Assembly (NCBI GenBank): GCA_035906255.1
Contig: JAMIFM010000036.1
Location: 1-64,000, forward strand
Direction: 5' to 3'
Length of the DNA: 64,000 bases
Origin: SB11 sp035906255
GTDB lineage: Bacteria > Bacteroidota > Bacteroidia > UBA8524
Both the position numbers and the translations under genes were made by a program. Under the pieces are notes generated by a model. It saw nothing but the letters and a program-made list of their open reading frames with translations, searched no databases and was not told where the DNA came from. This document shows, piece after piece, positions 1 through 7,815 of this stretch (position 1 is the stretch's first letter; each line of letters opens with the position of its first letter).

Positions 1-422
1 ACTTGTGTGTTGAAATACGGGTGTAGTAGTTGGTTCAAGTGTTCAATGCCTGCAATGTCAAAATTAGCATCATCGTTAAAAATCAATTCATAACCGCCGT
101 TTTGTATATAACCTATATTGTGGTCGCCCAAGCGGGCACGCAATTTATCCAAGCCGTTTTTTCGACTTAAGGCTATTTGCGCAACGGTTTCAGCGTCAGT
201 GAGTTTAATATCCGACATCATTTCGCAAGCCTTTACAAAGCAAGCAAACCCTGCGTTTTTTGTACTTGCACCTGTTGGAAAAATACCCCTTTCAAGCACT
301 AGTACCGATTTTTGCGGATTGTTCTCTTTTAACGAACAGGCAGTTGAAAGGCCTGTGATACCGCCCCCTATAATGATGATATCATAACGGGTAAATGAAT
401 TTTTTTCCCAAAAACTAATCAT
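1..422 (-). CDS. FAD-dependent oxidoreductase (DAO family), 3' part outside window
   Basis: The first 140 codons are present, read leftward from an ATG at 420-422; the rest lies beyond the window edge. Near the N-terminus there is a dinucleotide-binding beta-alpha-beta motif (IIIIGGGITGLSTA), then an acidic residue at the end of the second strand (VLVLERG) and GASTKNAGFAC, which is typical of glycine/D-amino-acid-oxidase (DAO) flavoproteins. The substrate cannot be told from this part. It is divergent from the PhyH-like dioxygenase that starts 77 bp away, so the two may share a control region. Confidence 0.8.
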   Translation of the reverse strand, partial: MISFWEKNSFTRYDIIIIGGGITGLSTACSLKENNPQKSVLVLERGIFPTGASTKNAGFACFVKACEMMSDIKLTDAETVAQIALSRKNGLDKLRARLGDHNIGYIQNGGYELIFNDDANFDIAGIEHLNQLLHPYFNTQ

Positions 423-478
423 TGCTTTCCAAATTCAATATTCAATGATAATACTTTCCTTCTATTTTATGTTTTGTA

Positions 479-486
479 TAGATTTG
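479..486 (+). promoter_or_regulatory. Bacteroidota -7 element (TAGATTTG) upstream of PhyH gene
   Basis: TAGATTTG matches the Bacteroidota -7 consensus TAnnTTTG and lies 13 bp before the ATG at 500. No clear -33 TTTG is seen at the usual distance, so the call is weak and the leader would be very short. Confidence 0.35.
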
Positions 487-499
487 GCAAAACGATTTT

Positions 500-1522
500 A
501 TGAATAGTTCTATAGCTCTTGCATTAAAAACCGAAACCGGCAGGCTGGGTATTATGTTACTTAAAAGATATTGGGAAAAGCAATTGGCCATTGTGGCCAG
601 AAAAGCTACTACCGCAATGTTTGCTGATGAATGGAACATTGATAAGAGTTTATTATCGGTACTAAGTGTTGGCGAGGAACAAATACTGAAATTTCTTTTT
701 ATACAAAATCCTGCGTTTGACGAGCTTGAAACTTGGGTGCTTGAGATGAACGGAGGGACTTTGGATGCGGATAAAATAGCATCGTTTAATAAATCGCTGA
801 TAGAGGGTGATATTCCTGTAGCCCTTAGTGATGATACTGAAAAGGTATTAAGTGCCGATGATTTGGCATTTTGGGATGAAAACGGCTACGTAATTGTGCG
901 TAATGCTGTAGGCAAACAGGAGTGTGAAGCCGCCGCCGCCGCTATTTGCAAACACATTGGGGTGGATTTAAACAACCCCGCTACGTGGTACAACGGCCAG
1001 AATAAGGCAGGGATAATGGTGCAATTATGGCAGCATGAGGTGCTTGAGAAAAACAGGCGTGCAAAACGGGTGCGTAATGCTTTTAGACAAATATGGGGTA
1101 GGGAGGATGTATTTGTGAATACAGACAGAGGCGGTTTTAATCCGCCTGAAACTGCTATGTATAAATTTCAAGGTTCGCCGTTGCATTGGGATGTGAGCCT
1201 TTCACAACCGATACCTTTTGGTACGCAGGGAATATTATATCTTACCGATACACAAGCCAACCAAGGTGCGTTTACAGCAGTACCGGGTTTTCAGCACAAA
1301 GTTGGACAGTGGTTGCAAAGTCTTCCGGATGGGGCAAATCCAAGAGATGAAAACTTGTATGCGCTTGGAGCCAAGCCAATAGCTGCAAACGCAGGCGATT
1401 TAATTATATGGCACCAAGCTTTACCGCACGGAGCAAGTCCCAATACATCAGTATTGCCTCGTGTGGTGCAGTACCTGAACTACAAACCGGTGATGATGGA
1501 CATACACCCTGTTTGGTTATAA
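500..1522 (+). CDS. Phytanoyl-CoA dioxygenase (PhyH) family protein
   Basis: This 340-residue protein looks like a non-haem Fe(II)/2-oxoglutarate dioxygenase of the PhyH family. The iron-binding facial triad is visible as HWD (His229, Asp231) and a distal His310 in LPHGASPN; an Arg shortly after (LPRVVQY) is placed to bind 2-oxoglutarate. The PhyH domain begins near residue 120 (FWDENGYVIVRNAV). The first 110 residues form a helical extension that I do not recognise. The substrate is unknown; many bacterial PhyH proteins hydroxylate small molecules rather than phytanoyl-CoA. The ATG follows a -7-like element closely. Confidence 0.85.
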   Translation: MNSSIALALKTETGRLGIMLLKRYWEKQLAIVARKATTAMFADEWNIDKSLLSVLSVGEEQILKFLFIQNPAFDELETWVLEMNGGTLDADKIASFNKSLIEGDIPVALSDDTEKVLSADDLAFWDENGYVIVRNAVGKQECEAAAAAICKHIGVDLNNPATWYNGQNKAGIMVQLWQHEVLEKNRRAKRVRNAFRQIWGREDVFVNTDRGGFNPPETAMYKFQGSPLHWDVSLSQPIPFGTQGILYLTDTQANQGAFTAVPGFQHKVGQWLQSLPDGANPRDENLYALGAKPIAANAGDLIIWHQALPHGASPNTSVLPRVVQYLNYKPVMMDIHPVWL

Positions 1523-1523
1523 T

Positions 1524-2015
1524 TTAGTTGGTTACGTATAAAAAGCTGCCGCTTTGTGATACACGGTAATTTTTAAGGGAAAAGCGCGACGCCCCGCTGA
1601 TAAGTATTCCACCCTCAAGGGCGTAATGCGAATTACAGCAAGGTATCCAAGTGGTATCACTTTGAGATTTGTATGAACCGCAACGGGCAAATACGCCATT
1701 GTTTTCAACCGTTACCGTTGCACAGCTATCCTCCGGTTGGTGGGGGCAATTGCGCTCAAGCGCATAAAAAAGATCATCGTAATGATGATATATAATAATA
1801 CCCCTTACGCCCCCGTTTTCATACACCCAATTGCCTTGTGACTGCAAAGGCAGGTATTGGGGCAAATTAAGGTTGATGGTAATATTTACGGGCACATTGG
1901 GCACATTGTTTTGTGTCTGCCCGTTATCCTTTTTACATTGTGCAAGCAAAAAAACGATAGCAGTAGCCATTATAGCCAATGCAGTGGGTTTATATAATCT
2001 GGCGAAAGTCATCAT
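1524..2015 (-). CDS. Rieske-type [2Fe-2S] lipoprotein
   Basis: From the ATG pair at 2013-2015 the protein is 163 residues, with a positively charged N-terminus, a hydrophobic stretch and a Cys after FLLAQ, which reads as a lipoprotein signal. The C-terminal half carries a CPH motif followed by CNSH, the CxH...CxxH arrangement that ligates a Rieske cluster, then GASRFSLKNYRV, resembling the Rieske GPA..PL..Y tail. A longer reading from a TTG at 2069 adds 18 hydrophobic residues and is less likely. It ends 2 bp from the convergent PhyH gene. It is probably an electron carrier or redox-sensing lipoprotein in the envelope; the partner is unknown. Confidence 0.7.
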   Translation of the reverse strand: MMTFARLYKPTALAIMATAIVFLLAQCKKDNGQTQNNVPNVPVNITINLNLPQYLPLQSQGNWVYENGGVRGIIIYHHYDDLFYALERNCPHQPEDSCATVTVENNGVFARCGSYKSQSDTTWIPCCNSHYALEGGILISGASRFSLKNYRVSQSGSFLYVTN

Positions 2016-2085
2016 CACAATAAACGAACTAATAAATACAAATGTTGCTGTTTTTGAGGCTAAAACCAAAACAAAGCAAATAAGG

Positions 2086-2116
2086 TTTGCAGATTTGGCA
2101 AATAGCGTTAATTTTG
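2086..2116 (+). promoter_or_regulatory. Promoter for tRNA-Cys (TTTG-N19-TAATTTTG)
   Basis: TTTG at 2086-2089 and TAATTTTG at 2109-2116 are separated by 19 bp, the spacing expected for a Bacteroidota housekeeping promoter. The tRNA starts 17 bp downstream of the -7 element. Confidence 0.7.
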
Positions 2117-2132
2117 CACTTCTGTTTAAAAA

Positions 2133-2203
2133 GGTCTCATGGCCGAGTGGCTAGGCACGGGTCTGCAAAACCCTTTACGGCGGTTCGAATCCGCCTGAGA
2201 CCT
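2133..2203 (+). tRNA. tRNA-Cys (anticodon GCA)
   Basis: The acceptor arms GGTCTCA and TGAGACC pair perfectly, the T arm is GGCGG/CCGCC around TTCGAAT, and the anticodon loop CTGCAAA presents GCA. CCA is not encoded. Confidence 0.95.
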
Positions 2204-2233
2204 CAAATCCCAATCATTAAAGCAGCTTCACCC

Positions 2234-2998
2234 TTGAAAGTTACTTTTTTAGGCACAGGCACTTCGCAGGGCATCCCCGTAATAGCTTGTGATTGTGAAG
2301 TTTGCCAATCACCCGACTCCAAAGACAAGCGTTTACGAACCTCGATACACGTTGAAATCAACGGGTTGAGTTTGGTGGTTGATACCGGCCCCGATTTTCG
2401 CCAACAAATGCTGCGCGAAAACATTAAAACCCTTGATGCAGTTATATTTACCCACGCCCACAAAGATCATATTGCAGGGATGGATGATATACGGGCGTAT
2501 AACTTTACCCAACAAAAAGAAATGCCCGTGTACGCTGATAAGATTGTGCAAGAGGCATTGAGGCGTGATTTTCACTACGTATTTGCCGATGAAAAATACC
2601 CCGGCATTCCTGAAGTAACGCTTAACACCATTGAGTACGATACTGATTTTACTATTGGCGGTGCTACTATTACCCCTATAAAAGTGTGGCATTACCGTTT
2701 GCCCGTGTTGGGTTTCAGGTTTGGGGATTTTACCTACATTACTGATGCCAACCGTATCGACGAGGTTGAGAAAGAGAAGATAAAGGGTAGCAAAGCCCTT
2801 GTGCTGAATGCCCTTAGGAAAACGGAGCATATCTCGCATTTTACCTTGAGCGAAGCAATAGCCTTGGCACAAGAATTAAATGTGCCTGATACGTATTTAA
2901 TACATCTGAGCCACCAAATGGGTAAACACGAAGAGGTGAGCAGAGAACTGCCCGAAAGGATACATATAGCTTACGACGGGTTACAACTGAATTTTTAA
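2234..2998 (+). CDS. MBL-fold metallo-hydrolase, PhnP-like
   Basis: This is a metallo-beta-lactamase-fold hydrolase of 254 residues when started at the TTG of 2234, which gives MKVTFLGTGTSQG, the usual N-terminus of this group. The zinc motif THAHKDH is at residues 73-79 and further ligands are in DTGPDF and near LIHLSH. A CDCEVC cluster near residue 20 resembles PhnP-type proteins. PhnP relatives cleave cyclic phosphodiesters; the substrate here is not known. The open frame extends upstream through the tRNA-Cys gene, so the longer start is not credible. The start codon lies about 30 nt behind the tRNA, so the mRNA may come from a joint tRNA-mRNA transcript. Confidence 0.85.
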   Translation: MKVTFLGTGTSQGIPVIACDCEVCQSPDSKDKRLRTSIHVEINGLSLVVDTGPDFRQQMLRENIKTLDAVIFTHAHKDHIAGMDDIRAYNFTQQKEMPVYADKIVQEALRRDFHYVFADEKYPGIPEVTLNTIEYDTDFTIGGATITPIKVWHYRLPVLGFRFGDFTYITDANRIDEVEKEKIKGSKALVLNALRKTEHISHFTLSEAIALAQELNVPDTYLIHLSHQMGKHEEVSRELPERIHIAYDGLQLNF

Positions 2999-3041
2999 TT
3001 TTAACGAAAGGGCTTCAATCCCTTTATATAGCAGCAAAATT

Positions 3042-4085
3042 ATGTTTGAAAACGCAGGAAGAACCGAATTACAGGATTTAGGTGAATTTGGTTTGATAAA
3101 ACATCTTACAGAGACCATACAGCATAAAAACGCACAAACTATAAAGGGTGTAGGAGACGATGCAGCCGTACTTGATTATGGTGATAAGAAAGTATTGGTA
3201 AGCACTGATATGCTTTTGGAGGGTGTGCATTTCGACCTTGCGTACACGCCGTTAATGCATTTGGGTTACAAGGCGGTGGCGGTGAATCTTTCAGACATTT
3301 ATGCAATGAACGGTACGCCAAAACAAATCACTGTATCTATTGCTATTTCAAACCGATTTTCTTTAGAGGCTGTTGAAGAGTTATACAAAGGTATATATGC
3401 TGCCTGCGACCATTATAAAGTTGATTTAGTGGGGGGTGATACATCATCGTCAAGGCAGGGATTGGTACTATCAATTACTGCGGTTGGTGAGGTTGAAGAT
3501 GGTAAAGCAGCCTATCGTAACGGAGCCAAAGAGGGCGATTTGTTGTGCCTTAGCGGTGATGTGGGCGGAGCATACATGGGCTTGCAATTACTTGAACGTG
3601 AGAAACAAGTGTTTTTGGCAAACCCGCAAATGCAACCTGATTTAGAAAATTGGGACTACATTGTGAGCCGCCAATTGAAACCCGAAGCCCGCAAGGATAT
3701 TGTTGAATGGTTGGCAGGGAAGGGTATTGTGCCTACCGCTATGATTGATGTATCGGACGGGGTTGCCTCTGAAATTTTCCATTTGTGCAGCCAATCGGGA
3801 GTGGGGATGAATGTGTATGAAGATAAATTACCGATAGACCACCAGACCATACAAATGGCTGAAGAGTTTAAGCTGGATGTTACCACAGCGGCTTTGAACG
3901 GGGGTGAGGATTACGAACTGCTTTTTACTATCCCGCAAAGCGAGTACGATAAAATTAAAGACCATAAGCCTATTTCGGTAATAGGACATTGCACCGCGCA
4001 AGGGGAGGGTATTAACATCATTACCCGCAACAACAATAAGTTTGCCCTGAAAGCACAAGGCTGGCAACATTTGAAAATGGGTTGA
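3042..4085 (+). CDS. thiL: Thiamine-monophosphate kinase
   Basis: ThiL phosphorylates thiamine monophosphate to thiamine diphosphate with ATP, the last step of cofactor synthesis. The 347-residue length fits the family. The N-terminal IKGVGDDAAVLD and VSTDMLLEGVHF motifs bind Mg-ATP, VGGDTSSS and LSGDVGGAYMG follow, and LNGGEDYELLFT is in the C-terminal lobe. It follows the MBL-fold gene by 43 bp, with a small AAAGGG/CCCTTT hairpin in the gap. No other thiamine genes are in the window. Confidence 0.95.
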   Translation: MFENAGRTELQDLGEFGLIKHLTETIQHKNAQTIKGVGDDAAVLDYGDKKVLVSTDMLLEGVHFDLAYTPLMHLGYKAVAVNLSDIYAMNGTPKQITVSIAISNRFSLEAVEELYKGIYAACDHYKVDLVGGDTSSSRQGLVLSITAVGEVEDGKAAYRNGAKEGDLLCLSGDVGGAYMGLQLLEREKQVFLANPQMQPDLENWDYIVSRQLKPEARKDIVEWLAGKGIVPTAMIDVSDGVASEIFHLCSQSGVGMNVYEDKLPIDHQTIQMAEEFKLDVTTAALNGGEDYELLFTIPQSEYDKIKDHKPISVIGHCTAQGEGINIITRNNNKFALKAQGWQHLKMG

Positions 4086-4123
4086 TACAGCATTAGCCAC
4101 TTAGAGGGCAGAAGTAATCAAGG

Positions 4124-4939
4124 GATTGCTTCGTCAGCCGAAGACGGCTTCCTCGCAATGATGCTTCGCATCCTGTCGTTCCGAAGTGTAGCGAGGAAAC
4201 TTCGGGCAAATGTGTTATCAAGACAGGATAAGATGCCTCGTACCTCGGCATGACAGCAGTTCTTCCGAAGCAATCCCATCGAAACGCGACAAAAGGATTG
4301 CTTCGCTTACCTGTATTTATTATTCGTTGATATTTGATATTACCTGCTCGCAATGACGGTATTTATTTGGCAGGCAGGGGGATTTCTTCGTCAGCCGAAG
4401 GACGGCTTCCTCGCAATGACGCTTAGCATCCTGTCGTTCCGAAGTGTAGCGAGGAAACTTCGGGCAAATGTGTTAACAAGGCAGGAGAAGGTGCTTCCTA
4501 CGTCAGCATGACAGCAGTTCTCCCGAAGCAATCCCATCGAAACGCAACAAAAAGATTGCTTCGCTTACCTGTATTTATTATTCGTTGATATTTGATATTA
4601 CCTGCTCGCAATGACGGTATTTATTTGGCAGGCAAGGGGATTGCTTCGTCAGCCGAAGACGGCTTCCTCGCAATGACGCTTAGCACCCTGTCGTTCCGAA
4701 GTGTAGCGAGGAAACTTCGGGCAAATGTGTTAACAAGGCAGGATAAGATGCTTCCTACGTCAGCATGACAGCAGTTCTCCCGAAGCAATCCCATTGAAAC
4801 ACGACAAAAGGCTCGCTTCGCTTACCTGTATTTATTATTCTTTGATATTTGATATTACCTGCTCGCAATGACGGTATTTATTTGGCAGGCAAGGGGATTT
4901 CTTCGTCAGCCGAAGACGGTTTCCTCGCAATGATGCTTA
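4124..4939. repeat. Tandem array of a 257-258 bp repeat, three full copies plus a 44-bp partial copy
   Basis: Near-identical units begin with GATTGCTTCG or GATTTCTTCG at 4124, 4381, 4639 and 4896, giving periods of 257, 258 and 257 bp. Each contains the hairpin CTTCGTCAGCCGAAG, then CCTCGCAATGA, TGTCGTTCCGAAGTGTAGCG and CTGCTCGCAATGACGG. The fourth copy stops at the 3' end of the next minus-strand gene, whose stop codon (4937-4939) lies in the last repeat bases. There are no intact genes here; a leftward 86-codon ORF over the first copy is only repeat sequence. Related single elements lie near 9.2, 23.2 and 60.9 kb. Confidence 0.9.
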
Positions 4940-5647
4940 GTTCCTTATACCGCCGCCACCAATGGTAATACCCACATAAAAGCTCGATAGGTTACCCATG
5001 TTGCTCACTTTGGTATCGTTAGCTTCAAACCGCCAGTCTTGTGAAGGGAAATAATTTATTCCGGCCACTAATCCCAACATAAAGCAACTTCTACTACTGT
5101 TGTCGCCTTTACCTGTTATTAATTGCTGCACTCCAATCCCGGCTTCAAAGCCAAAACCGCCGGCTTTTATTTTCCTTTTTTCGCCGAGAGGTATTTGTTG
5201 GTTGGCATCAAAATCAATAGTCGCAAAGCTCGTGTTTTTAATTTCTAAGGTACTGCCGCCTCCGCCAATTCCTCCAAATCCATACATAAAGGTTCTTTCT
5301 TTTTTAACAAACAAGTACCCAAAATTAAAGAAACCCCCGCCGATGCTTAGTTTTACCTCGCTGTTTGATGAATTACCAAGTACAGTAGTTCCATAACCCC
5401 CACCACCGATAAGAAAGTTATTAAAAATACTGAAGCCCTTGCCGCCCATAGTACGACCTATTGAAGAAAAATTAAAAGTATTACCAAATAGGGTAGGACC
5501 CTGTAATCGGGTTTCAATAGCCTTGCTCAAAGGCCCTCCTATTCCGGCATTAAAATACCCGAAGCCTCCTTCATATTTTTGTGCAATTGCGGTATGGGCA
5601 AGCACAGTTAATATGCAAATGGAAATAAGTTTACTTAGTGTTCTCAT
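4937..5647 (-). CDS. Hypothetical Gly-rich outer-membrane-type protein
   Basis: This is a 236-residue protein with a clear signal peptide (MRTLSKLISICILTVLAHTA, cleavage after IAQ). The mature part is rich in Gly and aromatic residues in alternating short strands such as GFGYFNAGIGG, FLIGGGGYGT and FYVGITIGGGG, as in small outer-membrane beta-barrels or surface-exposed strand proteins. I do not recognise a named family. Its stop codon lies at the edge of the tandem repeat array, so its C-terminus may have been trimmed or changed by repeat insertion. It follows the HTH gene on the same strand after 67 bp and could be co-transcribed. Confidence 0.7.
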   Translation of the reverse strand: MRTLSKLISICILTVLAHTAIAQKYEGGFGYFNAGIGGPLSKAIETRLQGPTLFGNTFNFSSIGRTMGGKGFSIFNNFLIGGGGYGTTVLGNSSNSEVKLSIGGGFFNFGYLFVKKERTFMYGFGGIGGGGSTLEIKNTSFATIDFDANQQIPLGEKRKIKAGGFGFEAGIGVQQLITGKGDNSSRSCFMLGLVAGINYFPSQDWRFEANDTKVSNMGNLSSFYVGITIGGGGIRN

Positions 5648-5714
5648 AGTTTTTATTAAAATAATTGATTGATCCCGTTGTGCGGGAAAGATTTAAATTA
5701 GCCTTTGCTTGATT

Positions 5715-6011
5715 TTAGTCAGCTTTTGGCTTTATGTATTGTTGCAATGCTTCCACATATTTCTCAAATGCGGTTAGCCCCTGCGGAGTTAGCTTGCAAA
5801 GTGTTTGGGGGTAATTGTTGTGAAAACGCTTTTCAATATCTACATACCCTGCATCTTTCAGCTTATTCAATTGCACACTTAAGTTACCTGCCGTAGCCCC
5901 TGTTTTTTCTTTGATAAACGTAAACTCGGCCGATTGAACCCCCACCAGCAGGCTTACAACTGCCAATCGGAGTTGGCTGTGAAGTATGGGGTCCAAATCA
6001 TTAAAGGCCAT
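5715..6011 (-). CDS. Winged-helix transcriptional regulator (small MarR/HTH_34 type)
   Basis: From the ATG at 6009-6011 this is a 98-residue winged-helix protein: LHSQLRLAVVSLL starts the first helix, TGATAGNLSVQLNKLKDAGYV is the recognition helix region (quoted across its turn), and the wing and TPQGL helix follow. Such compact regulators in Bacteroidota are usually encoded next to a multi-span membrane protein. Here the start overlaps the end of that partner (6001-6591) by 11 bp, indicating translational coupling. A longer reading from 6068 would run far into the partner gene and is rejected. The target genes are unknown; autoregulation of this pair is a reasonable guess. Confidence 0.8.
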   Translation of the reverse strand: MAFNDLDPILHSQLRLAVVSLLVGVQSAEFTFIKEKTGATAGNLSVQLNKLKDAGYVDIEKRFHNNYPQTLCKLTPQGLTAFEKYVEALQQYIKPKAD

Positions 6012-6591
6012 ATTCGGGATTCCTTTCGCGTTTTGCCCGCAATATATAACCGGGTATGATATACCCACCTACAACAGATGCTCCTAATACCAACAAACCT
6101 TCAGGAAAATTGACCCAAACTAAGGCAGCAGCACATATCCAAGCGAATATACCGCCTACTATCAGCGGGACAAATTTTATTATCGTGCCTGTGGTTAGTG
6201 TACCCATTCCGTAAAAAATCATCAGGGCAATGTATGCAGCTTTAAAATCGGCAACCGCCGTAACCAGCACTAATACTAAAAAAAGCGAAACACCAATGTA
6301 CATCCACATAGTACCTATATAGTCGTCGATATAACTGGTTACTGTAACAGTTTTGCTCATTCTGTATCCTGCTACAACAGAAGTTATTGCTGCACCTGTC
6401 ATTAGCACAGGCCAAGGTAAAAAGTGGTATTCATATTCTTGTTTCCACAAAAAATAGTGCGATACAGATGCTATCAGCACCGCCCAGCCCCAAAGCAAAA
6501 AGAAGAAACTGTTGTTTTGAAGTTTGTTTTTGGCCGTATTAATCATTTGGGTAATGATTTGCAGGCTTTGTTTTTCATCAAATGGTTCCAT
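6001..6591 (-). CDS. Multi-span membrane protein, partner of the HTH regulator
   Basis: This 196-residue protein has a charged N-terminal helix (residues 1-25) and then about six hydrophobic segments, beginning FFFLLWGWAVLIASVSHYF and ending VLGASVVGGYIIPGYIL. The tail is basic (RAKRERNPE). No enzymatic motif is seen. The last 11 bases overlap the start of the winged-helix regulator, and the start lies 16 bp after the end of a T9SS cargo gene on the same strand. The pairing suggests a membrane sensor or a target of the regulator, but the function is unknown. Confidence 0.75.
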   Translation of the reverse strand: MEPFDEKQSLQIITQMINTAKNKLQNNSFFFLLWGWAVLIASVSHYFLWKQEYEYHFLPWPVLMTGAAITSVVAGYRMSKTVTVTSYIDDYIGTMWMYIGVSLFLVLVLVTAVADFKAAYIALMIFYGMGTLTTGTIIKFVPLIVGGIFAWICAAALVWVNFPEGLLVLGASVVGGYIIPGYILRAKRERNPEYGL

Positions 6592-6607
6592 GTTGATAGC
6601 GGTTAAA

Positions 6608-7615
6608 TTAGTTTACAATAAGTTTAGCAGTGTATTGTTTGGTTTTTGCAGGCAATACAACATTGTAAATGCCTGTTGTAATGGGTTGCTCAAGCATATA
6701 TTCAGCAGAAGTTGCAGTATGGTTTTGGTTTGCTTTGGATACCAGCCTGCCCGTTGCATCGTAAAGATATAGCATTACCACCTCATCTTGTAATCCTGCT
6801 ACGTGTAGGGTTGATTGGTTCAGCCAGACCTTCACCGCCTCTTTGTCTGTTTCTTTTACTGTGTTAGACGGATTTTTGTGTACATAAATTCCCCTACGGA
6901 TGTTTGAAAAGAATGGTGATTGCACACCTACCGAATCCATTTCTAATAAAGGAGCGTTGTTGTATAGGTTAAACCAGCTGTATTTAACCCTGTGTACTCG
7001 CTGCACATAGCCGCCTGCACCTTGCAGGGTATCGTAGTACAAGGTTTCTGTTCTTACCCTTACCACATTATTAAAAGTACCCTGAGGTAGTATTAGCGTT
7101 CCGTAACTATCAGCCGAAATGTTATAAGCACCTCCGCTTTTATAAGCATAAGTAGTGTATTTGTAGTGGTAAAGTGCTGTGCTTGTGTAAACTGCCTGAT
7201 ACGCTTGCGGTCTCACACAGCGCACTTGCGGTTGGGTATATTTAATTAATATCCCCGTAAAGTTTAACCATACACCTATTTCAAAGATGGTATCATTTTT
7301 CTCCTGCAAATACAGGGTTGTTCCGTCGTTACCTACTTCGGCAAGCGTAGCGGTGGGGAAACTGTCTCCCATTTCGGTAGTGCCGGGCAATACATACTGT
7401 CGGGTGTAGTTAGTTCCGGCTTTAACCAAGTGTGTAAAATCCCACACCACATTATCCCCGTTTTGGCCGGCCGTAATGTTGGTAGTATCAATCACGTGAA
7501 AGTTGGCCACACTGCCGACAGTAAATTTTTCATGTGCCGTGAGGGTGGGCTGCGCGCTAAGTGTGCCTATTGATAACACTACAGCGGCTAATGCAGGTAA
7601 AAAAATTGTTTTCAT
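6608..7615 (-). CDS. T9SS type A sorting-domain protein
   Basis: This is a 335-residue secreted protein starting at ATG 7613-7615, giving the signal peptide MKTIFLPALAAVVLSIGTLSA. The body is beta-rich with no recognised enzyme motif. The C-terminal ~75 residues (VWLNQSTLHVAG, LYLYDATGRLVSK, ITTGIYNVVL, KLIVN) match a type A T9SS sorting domain, so the protein is expected to cross the outer membrane by T9SS and be surface-attached or released. A promoter at 7633-7664 lies upstream of this ATG, so the longer frame starting at 7663 is not used. The cargo function is unknown. Confidence 0.85.
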   Translation of the reverse strand: MKTIFLPALAAVVLSIGTLSAQPTLTAHEKFTVGSVANFHVIDTTNITAGQNGDNVVWDFTHLVKAGTNYTRQYVLPGTTEMGDSFPTATLAEVGNDGTTLYLQEKNDTIFEIGVWLNFTGILIKYTQPQVRCVRPQAYQAVYTSTALYHYKYTTYAYKSGGAYNISADSYGTLILPQGTFNNVVRVRTETLYYDTLQGAGGYVQRVHRVKYSWFNLYNNAPLLEMDSVGVQSPFFSNIRRGIYVHKNPSNTVKETDKEAVKVWLNQSTLHVAGLQDEVVMLYLYDATGRLVSKANQNHTATSAEYMLEQPITTGIYNVVLPAKTKQYTAKLIVN

Positions 7616-7632
7616 AGTTTTAAATCTCAATG

Positions 7633-7664
7633 CAAAAATAAAGTAGTTTATAAAATAAACCAAA
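7633..7664 (-). promoter_or_regulatory. Promoter of the T9SS cargo gene (TTTG-N20-TATTTTTG)
   Basis: On the minus strand TTTG (7661-7664) and TATTTTTG (7633-7640) are 20 bp apart. The -7 element lies 17 bp before the ATG at 7615, which fixes that start. Confidence 0.65.
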
Positions 7665-7787
7665 TTATTTTTTGGTAACTGCTTATATTAACGCTTGTTA
7701 GTTTAGGATTACAATCTGAAAATCATAAACAGGCTATACGCTAACACACAAAACTTTGCAGTTTTTTTAATGTTTCAGTGTTTAGAT

Positions 7788-7795
7788 TATATTTG
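7788..7795 (+). promoter_or_regulatory. -7 element (TATATTTG) of the acyl-CoA dehydrogenase gene
   Basis: TATATTTG fits TAnnTTTG exactly and lies 20 bp before the ATG at 7816. A TTTG at 7755-7758 is 29 bp upstream, too far for the usual -33 position, so the upstream element is uncertain. Confidence 0.55.
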
Positions 7796-7815
7796 CACTC
7801 CTTAAAATTTTTGAT

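Noticed and set aside
2087..2233. N-terminal extension of the MBL-fold hydrolase
   Set aside because: The first 49 codons run through the promoter and the tRNA-Cys gene, so translation there is not credible; the TTG at 2234 gives the family N-terminus.
4093..4353. Leftward 86-codon ORF
   Set aside because: It lies within the first tandem repeat unit and encodes repeat-derived sequence only; a matching frame is not kept in the other copies.
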